This document shows, in pieces, positions 47,157 through 56,737 of a stretch of 64,000 bases of DNA. Under the pieces are notes generated by a model. It was given only the letters and a program-made list of their open reading frames with translations. It had not been told where the DNA came from and ran no database searches. Made by a program: the position numbers and the translations under genes. This DNA comes from Pseudomonadota bacterium (GTDB taxonomy: Bacteria; Pseudomonadota; Alphaproteobacteria; Rhizobiales; Beijerinckiaceae): positions 1 through 64,000 of the forward strand of contig JAJXWB010000003.1 of NCBI GenBank assembly GCA_021781815.1. Reading direction: 5' to 3'. The stretch's first letter is position 1, and every line of letters starts with the position of its first letter.

Positions 47157-49478
47157 ATGGAGAGACGCGTGAGGATCGTTTGCGTCGGCGGCGGGCCTGC
47201 GGGCCTGTATTTCAGCCTTCTGATGAAGAAGCTGCATCCTGCGCATTCCATCACGGTGATCGAACGAAACAGGGCGTACGACACCTTCGGCTGGGGCGTC
47301 GTTTTTTCCGATCTGACGCTCGAATCGATGAAGGCCTGCGACGCCGAGACCGCGGCCCGGATCGAGACTGCCTTCAATCACTGGGACGACATCGAGCTGC
47401 TGTTCAAGGGGACGCGGCAGCGCACCAGCGGACACGGCTTCGTCGGCATCGGACGCAAGAAGCTCCTCAACATTCTGCAGGCGCGCTGCGAAGAGCTGGG
47501 CGTCGAACTGGCGTTCGAGCGCGAAGTCGAGTCCGATCTGGACTTTCCCGACGCCGACCTGATTATTGCTTCGGACGGCGTCTCATCGAAGATTCGCGAA
47601 CGTTACGCCGACGTGTTCAAACCGGACATGCTGGTGCGTCCCAACCGCTACATATGGTTTGGCGCTCACAAGCTGTATGACGCCTTCACCTTCGATTTTC
47701 GAAGGACCGAGCATGGATGGTTCCAGGCGCATATCTACAAATTCGACGAGACGACATCGACATTCATTGTCGAAACGACCGAAGAGACGTTCAAGGCGCA
47801 TGGCCTCGACGCGCTCGATCAGGCGGGCTCGATCGCCTTTTGCGAAACGCTGTTCGCTGACGTGCTGGAGGGCGCGTCGCTACTGACGAATTCGCGCCAT
47901 CTGCGCGGGTCGGCATGGCTCAATTTCAACCGGTTGATCTGCGATCGCTGGAGCCATTTCAATGGCCGCAGCCACGTCGTCCTGATGGGGGACGCGGCGC
48001 ATACCGCGCATTTCGCCATTGGCTCCGGCACCAAGCTCGCCATTGACGACGGCATTGAGCTTGCCCGGCAGTTCGATCGGATCGGGCACAACCGGACCAG
48101 CATCCCCGAGGTGCTTTCGATCTACGAGAAAATCCGTCGCGTCGACGTCGCGCGCATCCAGAACGCCGCCCGAAACGCAATGGAATGGTTCGAAGTCGTC
48201 GGCCGGCGCTATGCCGATGCGCTGGAGCCGGAACAATTCATGTACTCGATGCTGACCCGTTCGCAACGTATCAGTCACGAAAACCTGCGCGTGCGCGACC
48301 GGACATGGCTCGACGGTTTCGAGCGGTCGTTTGCGGCGAAGGCCGGCGCGCCGCCCGCCGCCCATCGCGTTCCGCCGGCGCTGACGCCCTATACTGCGCG
48401 TGGCGTGACGCTCGCCAATCGGATCATCGTTTCGCCTATGGCCATGTATTCGGCGACCGACGGCGTTCCAGACGATTTCTACCTCGTGCATTTCGGCGCG
48501 CGCGCGCTCGGCGGCGCGGCTCTGGTGTTCGGCGAAATGACCTGCGTCTCGCCGGATGCGCGGATCACGCCCGGATGCCTCGGCCTGTGGAACGATGATC
48601 AGGCCCGGGCGTGGACACGCATCGTCGATTTCGTACACCAGCGCACGCCGGCGAAGTTCGGCATCCAGCTCGGCCATGCCGGTCGTAAAGGCGCGACGCG
48701 AGTCGCCTGGGAGGGGATCGACGAGCCGCTCGAAACAGGCGCCTGGCCACTGATTTCGGCATCGGCGCTGCCTTATCTCGCGCACAGCCAGACGCCGAAA
48801 GCCATGGACCGAGGCGACATGGATCGAGTGAAGGCCGATTTCGTGCGCGCAACACGCCTGGCCGCGACGACAGGCGCCGACTGGCTCGAGCTCCACTGCG
48901 CGCACGGCTACCTCCTGTCGAGTTTCCTGTCGCCCCTGACCAACACACGCAAGGATGACTATGGCGGCGACCACGGCGCGCGCGCGCGCTTTCCGCTCGA
49001 AGTCTTCACGGCCATGCGCGAGGTCTGGCCGACGGAACGGCCGATGTCGGTTCGCCTGTCCTGCACGGACTGGTCGGACCAAGGCAACAGCCCGGACGAT
49101 GCGGCGATTTTCGCCCGACTGTTCCGCGACGCCGGCGCCGACGTGATCGACTGTTCCGCCGGTCAGGTCACAAAAGACGAGTCGCCGGTCTACGGGCGCA
49201 TGTTCCAGACGCCGTTTTCGGACAAGATCCGCAACGAGATCGGCGTGGCGACCATCGCGGTCGGCGCCATTTCCGAACTAGATCAGGCCAATTCGATTAT
49301 CGCGGCGGGCCGCGCCGATCTCTGTGCGGTGGCGCGGCCCCACCTCGCCGATCCTGCATGGTTGCTGCACGAGGCCGCCAGAATCGGTCTGACCGAGGTC
49401 GCGTGGCCCCGGCAATATCTTTCGGGCAAAACGCAATTCGAGACGAACCTCCAGCGCGCGGCTACCCCGGCGAGATAG
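47157..49478 (+). CDS. Bifunctional aryl-CoA monooxygenase/reductase (2-aminobenzoyl-CoA or salicylyl-CoA type)
   Basis: A 773-residue two-domain flavoprotein. Residues 1 to about 400 are an aromatic flavin monooxygenase: [15 protein letters not shown] near residue 11, [11 protein letters not shown] near 140 and [22 protein letters not shown] near 280. Residues about 404-773 are an Old Yellow Enzyme-like reductase ([25 protein letters not shown]). This fusion is known from 2-aminobenzoyl-CoA monooxygenase/reductase of Azoarcus evansii and from enzymes called salicylyl-CoA 5-hydroxylase. Both act on the CoA thioester, and a matching ligase lies downstream. Which acid is the true substrate is undecided. 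Confidence 0.85.
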   Translation: MERRVRIVCVGGGPAGLYFSLLMKKLHPAHSITVIERNRAYDTFGWGVVFSDLTLESMKACDAETAARIETAFNHWDDIELLFKGTRQRTSGHGFVGIGRKKLLNILQARCEELGVELAFEREVESDLDFPDADLIIASDGVSSKIRERYADVFKPDMLVRPNRYIWFGAHKLYDAFTFDFRRTEHGWFQAHIYKFDETTSTFIVETTEETFKAHGLDALDQAGSIAFCETLFADVLEGASLLTNSRHLRGSAWLNFNRLICDRWSHFNGRSHVVLMGDAAHTAHFAIGSGTKLAIDDGIELARQFDRIGHNRTSIPEVLSIYEKIRRVDVARIQNAARNAMEWFEVVGRRYADALEPEQFMYSMLTRSQRISHENLRVRDRTWLDGFERSFAAKAGAPPAAHRVPPALTPYTARGVTLANRIIVSPMAMYSATDGVPDDFYLVHFGARALGGAALVFGEMTCVSPDARITPGCLGLWNDDQARAWTRIVDFVHQRTPAKFGIQLGHAGRKGATRVAWEGIDEPLETGAWPLISASALPYLAHSQTPKAMDRGDMDRVKADFVRATRLAATTGADWLELHCAHGYLLSSFLSPLTNTRKDDYGGDHGARARFPLEVFTAMREVWPTERPMSVRLSCTDWSDQGNSPDDAAIFARLFRDAGADVIDCSAGQVTKDESPVYGRMFQTPFSDKIRNEIGVATIAVGAISELDQANSIIAAGRADLCAVARPHLADPAWLLHEAARIGLTEVAWPRQYLSGKTQFETNLQRAATPAR

Positions 49479-49487
49479 GACGAGAAT

Positions 49488-50279
49488 ATGCAGGAGACCG
49501 GGCTGCTTTCAGGACGTCATGTTCTCATCACAGGCGCAGGCGGCGGCATCGGCGCGGCGATCGCGGCCTGTTTCGCCGCAGCCGGCGCGCGCATCACGCT
49601 GGCAGGCCGCCGCCGCGCGCCGCTCGACGAGACCGCGGCGCTCCTCCCGGATGGCGCCGGCTGCATCGTCGAGGGGTTCGACGTCACGGACCCGGATGCA
49701 ATCGCCGCCGGGGTCGCCCGCGCGCGTGAAAAGTTCGGCCGGGTCGACGTGCTCGTCAACAATGCCGGCGAGGCGCCGAGCGCGCCATTCGAGAGGACGG
49801 ATCTCGCTCAATGGTCGCAGGTTCTCTCCGTCGATCTGACCGGCGTCTTTCTGGTCACGCAGGCGACCCTGCCGGATTTGCGCGCGCGCGGCGAAGGCGC
49901 GCGCATCATCAACATCGCCTCGACGGCCGGACTGAAGGGCTATCCTTATGTCGCCGCCTATTGCGCCGCCAAACATGGCGTCGTCGGACTGACGCGGGCG
50001 CTGGCGCTGGAACTGGCGAAAACGGGCATCACCGTCAATGCGATCTGTCCCGGCTTCACCGATACGCCGCTGGTTGAAAGGTCGATCGAACTGATCGTCA
50101 CGAAGACCGGGCGTTCGCCCGCGGCCGCGCGCGCGGAACTGGCGCGGAACAATCCGCAGGGACGGCTGGTTGAACCGCGTGAGGTCGCCAATGCGGCGCT
50201 TTGGCTCGCCTCGCCCGGAGCGCAGTCGATTACGGGACAGGCGTTGCCGGTCGCCGGCGGCGAGGTCATGGCTGGATAG
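49488..50279 (+). CDS. Short-chain dehydrogenase/reductase (3-hydroxyacyl-CoA dehydrogenase-like)
   Basis: A 263-residue SDR with TGAGGGIGAA near residue 15, NNAG near 90, NIASTAG (catalytic Ser) and YCAAKHG (YxxxK). It starts nine bases after the monooxygenase-reductase stop and precedes the aryl-CoA ligase by about 45 bases. A 3-hydroxyacyl-CoA dehydrogenase step after ring hydroxylation and opening would fit, as in other aryl-CoA clusters; this role is inferred from position. Confidence 0.84.
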   Translation: MQETGLLSGRHVLITGAGGGIGAAIAACFAAAGARITLAGRRRAPLDETAALLPDGAGCIVEGFDVTDPDAIAAGVARAREKFGRVDVLVNNAGEAPSAPFERTDLAQWSQVLSVDLTGVFLVTQATLPDLRARGEGARIINIASTAGLKGYPYVAAYCAAKHGVVGLTRALALELAKTGITVNAICPGFTDTPLVERSIELIVTKTGRSPAAARAELARNNPQGRLVEPREVANAALWLASPGAQSITGQALPVAGGEVMAG

Positions 50280-50324
50280 CCGGCTTGCGTTGGCAGGGGT
50301 TGGAGCGAGAACACGGAGCTGTCG

Positions 50325-52004
50325 ATGTCAAGCGAACCATCATCGCATGCGGCTTTCCAAAACCGACCGCTTGGCCCGAGCGGCCATGTCGATAGTTTCG
50401 CACGCGACAACCTTCCGCCAGCGACGCTCTGGCCGGACTTCCTGCTGGATCGACCAGAATTCACCTATCCGGAATATCTCAACATCGGCGTCGAACTTTC
50501 GGACAGGCTGGTCGAGCGCGGCTTCGGCGAGCGTATCGCGCTGATCGGCAATGGCCGCCAGCGCAGCTACCGCCAACTGTCGGAATGGACGAACCAGCTT
50601 GCGCATGCGCTGGTCGAGGATTTCGGCGTGCGGCCAGGCCATCGGGTTCTCGTGCGGTCGGGCAACAATCCGGCCATGGTCGCCGTCTGGCTCGCCGCCA
50701 CCAAGGCTGGCGCGGTCGTCGTCAACACCATGCCGCTGCTGCGCGCTGGCGAACTCTCGCAGATCATCGACAAGGCGGAAATTTCGCTCGCACTGACGGA
50801 CAGCGGTCTCGCCGACGAAATCGAGGCGGCAGGCGCGAGAAGCCGGTTCTTGAAGCGCGTGGTGCATTTCGACGGCGGAGCCTCGTATGAGGCGGAACTC
50901 GACCGCGCGGCGATCGAGAAACCCAAAACATTCGATGCGGTCCGGACCGGCCGTGATGACGTCGCCTTGCTCGCCTTCACGTCCGGCACGACCGGACAGC
51001 CCAAGGCGACCATGCATTTCCATCGCGACATCCTGATCATGGCCGATGGATATGCGCGCGAGATTCTCGCCGTGACGCCCGACGACGTCGTCGTCGGCTC
51101 GCCACCGCTCGCCTTCACATTCGGACTCGGCGGACTGGCCGTGTTTCCGCTTCGATTCGGCGCGACCGCCGCGCTGCTCGAATCGGCGACGCCGCCCAAT
51201 CTCGTCAAATACGTCGAGACCTACCGGGCGACCCTGATCTTCACGGCGCCGACCGCGTATCGGGCCATACTCTCGGCAAAGGCCGAGGGCGCGGACCTAT
51301 CATCGCTTCGTCTCGCCATATCGGCCGGCGAAACCCTGCCGAAACCCATCTACGAGGATTGGGTGGCCAGGACGGGCGTGCCGATCCTCGATGGCATCGG
51401 CTCAACTGAAATGATTCACATCTTCATCTCGAATCGGCAGGGGCAGGGGCAGGCGCAGGCCGGCGCGACCGGCCGACCGGTGACCGGCTACGAGGCGCGC
51501 ATCGTCGACGACGACATGAGGCCATTGCCAGCCGGCGTGATGGGTCGTCTGGCCGTGCGCGGACCGACGGGATGCCGGTACCTCGCCGACGCGCGCCAGC
51601 GCAAGTATGTGTGCGACGGCTGGAACCTGACCGGCGATACATTCATGTGCGATGCGGACGGCCTGTTCCATTTCATCGCCCGCGCCGACGACATGATCGT
51701 CTCGGCCGGTTACAACATCGCTGGCCCTGAAGTCGAGACGGCCCTGCTCTCCCATCCCGCCGTCGACGAATGCGCGGTGATCGGCGCGCCCGACGAAGAT
51801 CGCGGCGAAATCGTCGAGGCGCACGTCGTGCTCAAGACCGGCGCAATCGCGGATGCGGCGATGGCGAAGACGCTTCAGGACCATGTCAAAGCGACGCTCG
51901 CTCCTTACAAATACCCGCGCTCCATCAAATTCACGAGCGCGCTGCCGAAGACTCAGACCGGAAAGATCCAGAGGTTCGTTTTGCGCTCACAATCCAGACA
52001 ATAG
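50325..52004 (+). CDS. Aryl-CoA ligase (2-aminobenzoate/benzoate-CoA ligase family)
   Basis: A 559-residue AMP-forming acyl-CoA synthetase. The P-loop is FTSGTTGQPKATMHFHRD near residue 218, the A5 motif is GIGSTEMIHIFIS, and the catalytic C-terminal Lys is in PKTQTGKIQR near residue 546. SGTTG plus MHFHRD and GSTEMIHIFIS resemble benzoate- and 2-aminobenzoate-CoA ligases. It makes the CoA thioester for the upstream monooxygenase-reductase. GGAG lies six bases before ATG 50325. A short in-frame CAGGGG repeat at 51438-51461 adds QGQGQAQAG in a loop. Confidence 0.88.
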   Translation: MSSEPSSHAAFQNRPLGPSGHVDSFARDNLPPATLWPDFLLDRPEFTYPEYLNIGVELSDRLVERGFGERIALIGNGRQRSYRQLSEWTNQLAHALVEDFGVRPGHRVLVRSGNNPAMVAVWLAATKAGAVVVNTMPLLRAGELSQIIDKAEISLALTDSGLADEIEAAGARSRFLKRVVHFDGGASYEAELDRAAIEKPKTFDAVRTGRDDVALLAFTSGTTGQPKATMHFHRDILIMADGYAREILAVTPDDVVVGSPPLAFTFGLGGLAVFPLRFGATAALLESATPPNLVKYVETYRATLIFTAPTAYRAILSAKAEGADLSSLRLAISAGETLPKPIYEDWVARTGVPILDGIGSTEMIHIFISNRQGQGQAQAGATGRPVTGYEARIVDDDMRPLPAGVMGRLAVRGPTGCRYLADARQRKYVCDGWNLTGDTFMCDADGLFHFIARADDMIVSAGYNIAGPEVETALLSHPAVDECAVIGAPDEDRGEIVEAHVVLKTGAIADAAMAKTLQDHVKATLAPYKYPRSIKFTSALPKTQTGKIQRFVLRSQSRQ

Positions 52005-52012
52005 GAGAGATC

Positions 52013-52408
52013 ATGCACCAGATCGTTCAACCAAAAGGCTGGCCGCGGCCGAAAGGCTATGCGAACGGCGTGCTCGCCCAAGGCAGGATGCTGTTCGTGG
52101 CCGGTCAGGTCGGCTGGAACGCACGCGAGGAATTCGAGAGCGACGACTTCGTCAGGCAGACCGAACAGGCGCTCGCCAATATCGTCGCCATTCTGACGGA
52201 AGGCGGCGCGCGCGCCGAACACATCGTGCGCATGACCTGGTACGTCACGGACAAGACGGAATATCTCGACCGCCTCGCCGAAATCGGAAAGGTCTACAAA
52301 AATGTGATCGGCCCGGTCTATCCGGCCATGTCGCTTGTTCAAGTGGCGGGGCTGGTGGAAGTCGGCGCAAAGCTCGAAATCGAGGCGACAGCCGTCATAC
52401 CGGCCTGA
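52013..52408 (+). CDS. Rid (YjgF/YER057c) family protein
   Basis: A 131-residue Rid-family protein. The family core reads FVAGQVGWNARE, QTEQALANIVAILTEGG and VRMTWYVTDKTEY. The Arg that RidA uses for imine hydrolysis (PARS in E. coli RidA) is replaced by Met in VYPAMSLVQVAGL, so this is not a canonical RidA. Rid proteins occur in 2-aminobenzoate clusters, where an enamine intermediate must be hydrolysed. AGGAGA at 52003-52008 precedes ATG 52013, eight bases after the ligase stop. Confidence 0.85.
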   Translation: MHQIVQPKGWPRPKGYANGVLAQGRMLFVAGQVGWNAREEFESDDFVRQTEQALANIVAILTEGGARAEHIVRMTWYVTDKTEYLDRLAEIGKVYKNVIGPVYPAMSLVQVAGLVEVGAKLEIEATAVIPA

Positions 52409-52501
52409 CCGGAAATTCGCGCGCAATGAACTGGCGCCAGGGCGACGGGAGGCTGCCGCCGGGCAATGCGCGCGTTGTCGCCATGGGGAGGAATGAAAAC
52501 C

Positions 52502-53395
52502 CTATTCGACCCGAAGCGCGCTTTTCACGATACCGACCATCAATTCCCGCGCAGGATTTTCGCCGATATCGAGCCAGATGCATCTGGCCTCGTGCCGTCC
52601 GTAATTCCGGTCAAGCGGCAGATAGACGACATCCGCCATCCTGGAGTTCGCCATCGATTGCGGCACGAGGGCGACGCCCATTCCTGTGGCCACCATGGCG
52701 AGCACGGTCAGCCAGTGCGAAACCTCATGCACGGCTCCGGGCTGCCCCCCGGCGGCGTTCAGGAGATTCATCACGCGGTCATGGTAATCGGGCGCCAATG
52801 GTCGTGAGAATGTAACGAACCGTTCCTGCGCCAGCTCTTGCAACGAGACGAAGGACGCCTGAGCCAGACGGTGATGCGACGGCACGCAGCAGATGAAGGG
52901 CTCGTCCATCAGCAGAATCGACGCCACGCCCTCGGGCAGCGGCAAGCCGTGAATGAACCCCACGTCGATCTGCCCGCGCAGGAGCGCCTCGAACTGAAGC
53001 GCGGAATTCATCTCGCGCAGGACGATCCGGGCCGCCGGATGCACTTCCTCCAACGTGCGCAAGAACTCCGGTAGCCTACGGAATATCATCGAAGGCGCAA
53101 ATCCTATCCGCAATTCCACCGGCGCGCACGAACTGGCGCGACGAGCGATTTCCAGCGTCTCGTCGAGGTAGTCGAGCATCCGTCGCGCTCTGGCCCGCAG
53201 CGACACGCCTGCCGGCGTCAGGCTGACATGTTTGGAATCCCTATCGAACAGGCGAACGCCCAGGTCGATTTCAAGCTGACGAATCGCTGCACTGAGAGGC
53301 GGCTGCGATATGTTGAGCCGCTGCGCGGCCCGTCCGAAGTTGAGCTCTTCGGACAGCGCCACGAAATATTGCAACTGACGAAAGGTCGGGGCCAT
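52502..53395 (-). CDS. LysR-family transcriptional regulator
   Basis: A 297-residue LysR-type protein with winged helix NFGRAAQRLNISQPPLSAAIRQLEIDLG and an inducer-binding domain (LRIGFAPSMIFRRLPEFLRTL). ATG 53395 starts the conserved MAPTFRQLQYFVAL. It diverges from the periplasmic binding-protein gene over 169 bases containing a CATAT-N8-ATATG inverted repeat, so control of that gene and the downstream acyl-CoA dehydrogenase is likely. The inducer is unknown; aromatic acids are plausible. Confidence 0.86.
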   Translation of the reverse strand: MAPTFRQLQYFVALSEELNFGRAAQRLNISQPPLSAAIRQLEIDLGVRLFDRDSKHVSLTPAGVSLRARARRMLDYLDETLEIARRASSCAPVELRIGFAPSMIFRRLPEFLRTLEEVHPAARIVLREMNSALQFEALLRGQIDVGFIHGLPLPEGVASILLMDEPFICCVPSHHRLAQASFVSLQELAQERFVTFSRPLAPDYHDRVMNLLNAAGGQPGAVHEVSHWLTVLAMVATGMGVALVPQSMANSRMADVVYLPLDRNYGRHEARCIWLDIGENPARELMVGIVKSALRVE

Positions 53396-53406
53396 GCGTC
53401 CGGGAT

Positions 53407-53424
53407 CATATGGCCTTTGATATG
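53407..53424. promoter_or_regulatory. Possible LysR-binding inverted repeat
   Basis: CATAT-N8-ATATG, with an overlapping ATATGG direct repeat, lies 12 bases upstream of the LysR start and about 140 bases before the divergent binding-protein gene. Its place in the divergent region is typical of an autoregulatory LysR site. Confidence 0.4.
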
Positions 53425-53564
53425 GTTCGCAACACAAAGAGTATTGGGCGGGCGCTCGCCCGGCCGGTACTCTGCGCAATTCAAGACGACAAGAACCGGG
53501 CCTGCTTTTGGGCAACCGGACCAGGAAAGGCGCCAGTGACGCGACGGGCGCAAGGGAGGTAACG

Positions 53565-54791
53565 ATGTTGTTCATCGATCGCCGCAGTCTGATCGCCGCC
53601 ACCGCCGCCATGACCATCCCGCATCGCCGCGCAAAAGCAGCGACGCCCATTCGCATCGGCGTCCTGACGGACATGACGGGCCCCTACGCCGACGATTCCG
53701 GAAAAGGCTCCGTCGTTGCGGCCAAGCTCGCCGTTGAGGACTTCCGGAAGCAGTATGGCGACATCCCGGTCGAAATCGTCTTTTCGGATTTTCAGAACAA
53801 GCCTGACGTCGCATCCAATATCGCGGCTGGCTGGTACGACAGGGATGGCGTCGATCTGATCATCGATGTGCCGGTCTCATCGGCTTCATTGGCTGTCGCA
53901 GGCGTCGCCAAACAGCGCAACAAGCTCGCCATCTTCAATTCCGCGTCATCGGCTCTCACCGGCGGCGCCTGCGGGCCGAACCACGCGCATTGGGCGTTCG
54001 ACACCTATTGTCTCGCCAATTCGACGAGCCGCGCCATCGTCGCAGGAGGCGGCGACTCGTGGTATTTCATTCAGGCGAATTACGCCTTCGGAGCTGCTCT
54101 TGCCGGCGATTCATCGGCAATCGTGCAAGCTGCGGGCGGCCATGTGCTCGGCTCCGTCAAGTATCCATTCCCCGAAACGTCGGATTTCTCTTCCTTCCTG
54201 CTGCAGGCGCAGGCGAGCGGCGCCAAGGTCGTCGGCCTCGCCAGCGCCGGCGCGGACACGGGCAATCTCGTCAAGCAGGCAAACGAGTTCGGCCTGACCC
54301 GCGATGGCCGCACACAGCTCGCGGCGCTGTTGTGTCTTATTCCCCAGATTCACGCGCTCGGCCTGAAGGCCGCACAGGGGCTGCTGTTATCGGAGACGTT
54401 TTACTGGAACTTGAATGACGCGACGCGCGCATTCACCGCGCGCTATGCGCCGCAGGTCGACGGCGCGATGCCATGCACGATTCAGGTCGGCTGCTATTCC
54501 GGAGTCTTCCACTATCTGAAGGCAGTCGCCGCCATGGGCGTCGACGCAGCCAAGGCGGACGGCGCCGCGACACTCGCCAAGATGAAGGCGATACCGACCG
54601 ACGACATCGTATTCGGCAAGGGCCGACTGCGCGAAGACGGACGAAAAATTCACGACACGTTCCTGTTCCAGGTCAAGACGCCCGAAGACTCGAAGCAGCC
54701 ATGGGATTACTACCGTCTGCTCAGGACGACTCCCGGCGAACAGGCGTTCCGGCCGCTGGCGGAGAGTTCATGCCCGCTGGTTCGCAGATGA
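53565..54791 (+). CDS. ABC transporter periplasmic substrate-binding protein (type I, LivK-like), without own permease genes
   Basis: A 408-residue periplasmic binding protein. The N-terminus RRSLIAATAAMTIPHRRAKA may be a twin-arginine-like or Sec export signal. The mature start IRIGVLTDMTGPYADDSGKG is typical of the branched-chain amino acid/aromatic-acid binding family. GGGAGG at 53553-53558 precedes ATG 53565. No permease or ATPase gene is near it. It could work with the transporter at 8.8-12 kb or with one outside the window. Its position suggests an aromatic acid ligand; that is inferred. Confidence 0.83.
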   Translation: MLFIDRRSLIAATAAMTIPHRRAKAATPIRIGVLTDMTGPYADDSGKGSVVAAKLAVEDFRKQYGDIPVEIVFSDFQNKPDVASNIAAGWYDRDGVDLIIDVPVSSASLAVAGVAKQRNKLAIFNSASSALTGGACGPNHAHWAFDTYCLANSTSRAIVAGGGDSWYFIQANYAFGAALAGDSSAIVQAAGGHVLGSVKYPFPETSDFSSFLLQAQASGAKVVGLASAGADTGNLVKQANEFGLTRDGRTQLAALLCLIPQIHALGLKAAQGLLLSETFYWNLNDATRAFTARYAPQVDGAMPCTIQVGCYSGVFHYLKAVAAMGVDAAKADGAATLAKMKAIPTDDIVFGKGRLREDGRKIHDTFLFQVKTPEDSKQPWDYYRLLRTTPGEQAFRPLAESSCPLVRR

Positions 54792-54834
54792 TCAAAGCCA
54801 GGGACATGCCGCACTCAAACAGGACATATCGATC

Positions 54835-56571
54835 ATGAAGCCAACAGCAACACTCGCCTATCGCAACATCCCCGACAGCTATGGCACCAACGCCTATCTG
54901 TCGGACCCGGATTTCGCGCATCTGCTGCGCATCTACCTCGATGGCGATGTGATGGCGGCGGTCGAGCCGCATTTCGTGGAACTCGGCAGCCTGGTGCGCG
55001 GCGAGATGGAATCGCTCGCGCTGGCGGCCGATCGCAATCCGCCCGTCCTGCACCTGCGCGCGCGCAACAGTTCGGATCTGCAGAAGATCGAGAAACATCC
55101 GAGCTACATCGCGCTCGAACGCTATGCCTTCTCCGAGTTCGGCCTCGCCGCCATGTCGCATCGCGGCGACGTATTCGGACGTGCCGAAAAGCTGCCGCCC
55201 GCGGTGAAATACGGGTTGACCATGCTGTTCGTGCAGGCCGAATTCGGGCTGTGCTGCCCGCTGAGCATGACGGATTCGCTGACCCGCACGTTGTGCAAGT
55301 TCGGCTCGAAAGATCTGATCGACCGATTCTTTCCGATGCTGACGACCCAAACCTTCGAGGATTTGTATCAGGGCGCGATGTTCATCACGGAGCAGGACGC
55401 GGGTTCCGACGTCGGCGCGGTGACGACGGAGGCGCGGTTGGAAAACGGCTTCTGGCGTCTCTACGGAGACAAATGGTTCTGTTCCAATCCGGATGCGGAT
55501 CTCGCCATGGTTCTGGCGCGTCCGCAGGGCGGCGCGCCCGGCACCAAAGGCCTGTCGCTGTTCCTGCTGCCGCGCCGCCTGGATGACGGGACGCTCAACG
55601 CCTACCGCATCTTGCGGCTGAAGCCGAAGCTCGGAACGCGCTCGATGGCGAGCGGCGAGATCGTCCTTGAAGGCGCGGTCGCCCATCTTGTCGGAGAGCC
55701 GGCGTCCGGCTTCAAGCAGATGACCGACATGATCAACATGTCGCGGCTGTCGAACGGCGTGCGGTCGGCGGGCCTCATGCTGCGCGCGGTCGGCGAGGCG
55801 CATTATATCGCGCGCAACCGCACCGCGTTCGGCAAGGCGCTGATCGACCTGCCGCTGATGCGGCGTCAGTTGATCAAGATGACCGTCACGGCCGAACAGG
55901 GGCGCGCCATGTGCCTGCATACGGCGGAAATCCTGCGCCGCGCCGACGCCGGAGATCCGCTCTATGCCGGACTGATGCGCATCATGACACCGCTGATCAA
56001 GTTCCGCACCTGCCGGGACGCTCGAAAGGTGGCTGGAGACGGTATGGAGGCGCGCGGCGGCGGCGGCTATATCGAGGAATGGTCGGACGCTCGCGTGCTG
56101 CGCGACGCGCACCTTGGCTCGATCTGGGAAGGCACGAGCAATGTCGTGGCGCTGGACGTGAAGCGCGCGATCCGGCGCGAGCAATCGCTTGAGGCGCTGA
56201 AGACCTACGCCGCCCAGCTTCTCGGGAATTCCGGGATCCCCGCGCCGTCGCGCGAAAAGCTGGCGGTCGCGCACGCTCGCGCCTGCGCGCTGGCGGAAGC
56301 TGTCGTGAATGCGCCCGAGCGCGAGGAGGACGTGCGACGGATGGCGAGCGCCCTGTATAACGCGACCTCCGCCATCATTCTTGCATGGGAGGCCGCGCGT
56401 TCCGGCAGATGGCGGCGGCTCGCGCTGGCGCATCTCGTGCTGCAGCACAAACTCCTTCCGCAGGATCCGCTGGCGGCGTCGAGAGACAATCCGGCCCTGA
56501 TCGACAGCCTGATCGGACACCACGAGATCGACGCGGACCTTGCCGCAACGGCGCTGCCCGGAACCTGTTGA
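54835..56571 (+). CDS. Acyl-CoA dehydrogenase
   Basis: A 578-residue FAD-dependent acyl-CoA dehydrogenase, longer than the usual 380-400 residues because of N- and C-terminal extensions (AidB-like size). The flavin/substrate signature is QGAMFITEQDAGSDVG near residue 180, and the end of the core is DARVLRDAHLGSIWEGTSNVVALDVKRAI. It starts 43 bases after the binding-protein gene and is probably co-transcribed with it. An acyl-CoA dehydrogenase is expected in aryl-CoA degradation clusters. It converges with the benzoyl-CoA reductase operon. Confidence 0.87.
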   Translation: MKPTATLAYRNIPDSYGTNAYLSDPDFAHLLRIYLDGDVMAAVEPHFVELGSLVRGEMESLALAADRNPPVLHLRARNSSDLQKIEKHPSYIALERYAFSEFGLAAMSHRGDVFGRAEKLPPAVKYGLTMLFVQAEFGLCCPLSMTDSLTRTLCKFGSKDLIDRFFPMLTTQTFEDLYQGAMFITEQDAGSDVGAVTTEARLENGFWRLYGDKWFCSNPDADLAMVLARPQGGAPGTKGLSLFLLPRRLDDGTLNAYRILRLKPKLGTRSMASGEIVLEGAVAHLVGEPASGFKQMTDMINMSRLSNGVRSAGLMLRAVGEAHYIARNRTAFGKALIDLPLMRRQLIKMTVTAEQGRAMCLHTAEILRRADAGDPLYAGLMRIMTPLIKFRTCRDARKVAGDGMEARGGGGYIEEWSDARVLRDAHLGSIWEGTSNVVALDVKRAIRREQSLEALKTYAAQLLGNSGIPAPSREKLAVAHARACALAEAVVNAPEREEDVRRMASALYNATSAIILAWEAARSGRWRRLALAHLVLQHKLLPQDPLAASRDNPALIDSLIGHHEIDADLAATALPGTC

Positions 56572-56737
56572 TCGCGGCTAACGCCGCCGGCCCGGGCGTC
56601 TCGCGCGCGCCTCCTCCCGCCGACAGAGAGGGCTGTACCTGACCGGACGATAGCGCGCGCGGTGCCATCGATCATCCCTGATCGAGCGCTGCGATCCCCG
56701 CCCTGCAGCAACCCGCTCGTGTCAAACGTGGCGCGGT

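Noticed and set aside
56572-56737. A rho-independent terminator between the acyl-CoA dehydrogenase and ferredoxin genes
   Set aside because: The gap is GC-rich with several short inverted repeats, but none is followed by a T-run on either strand.
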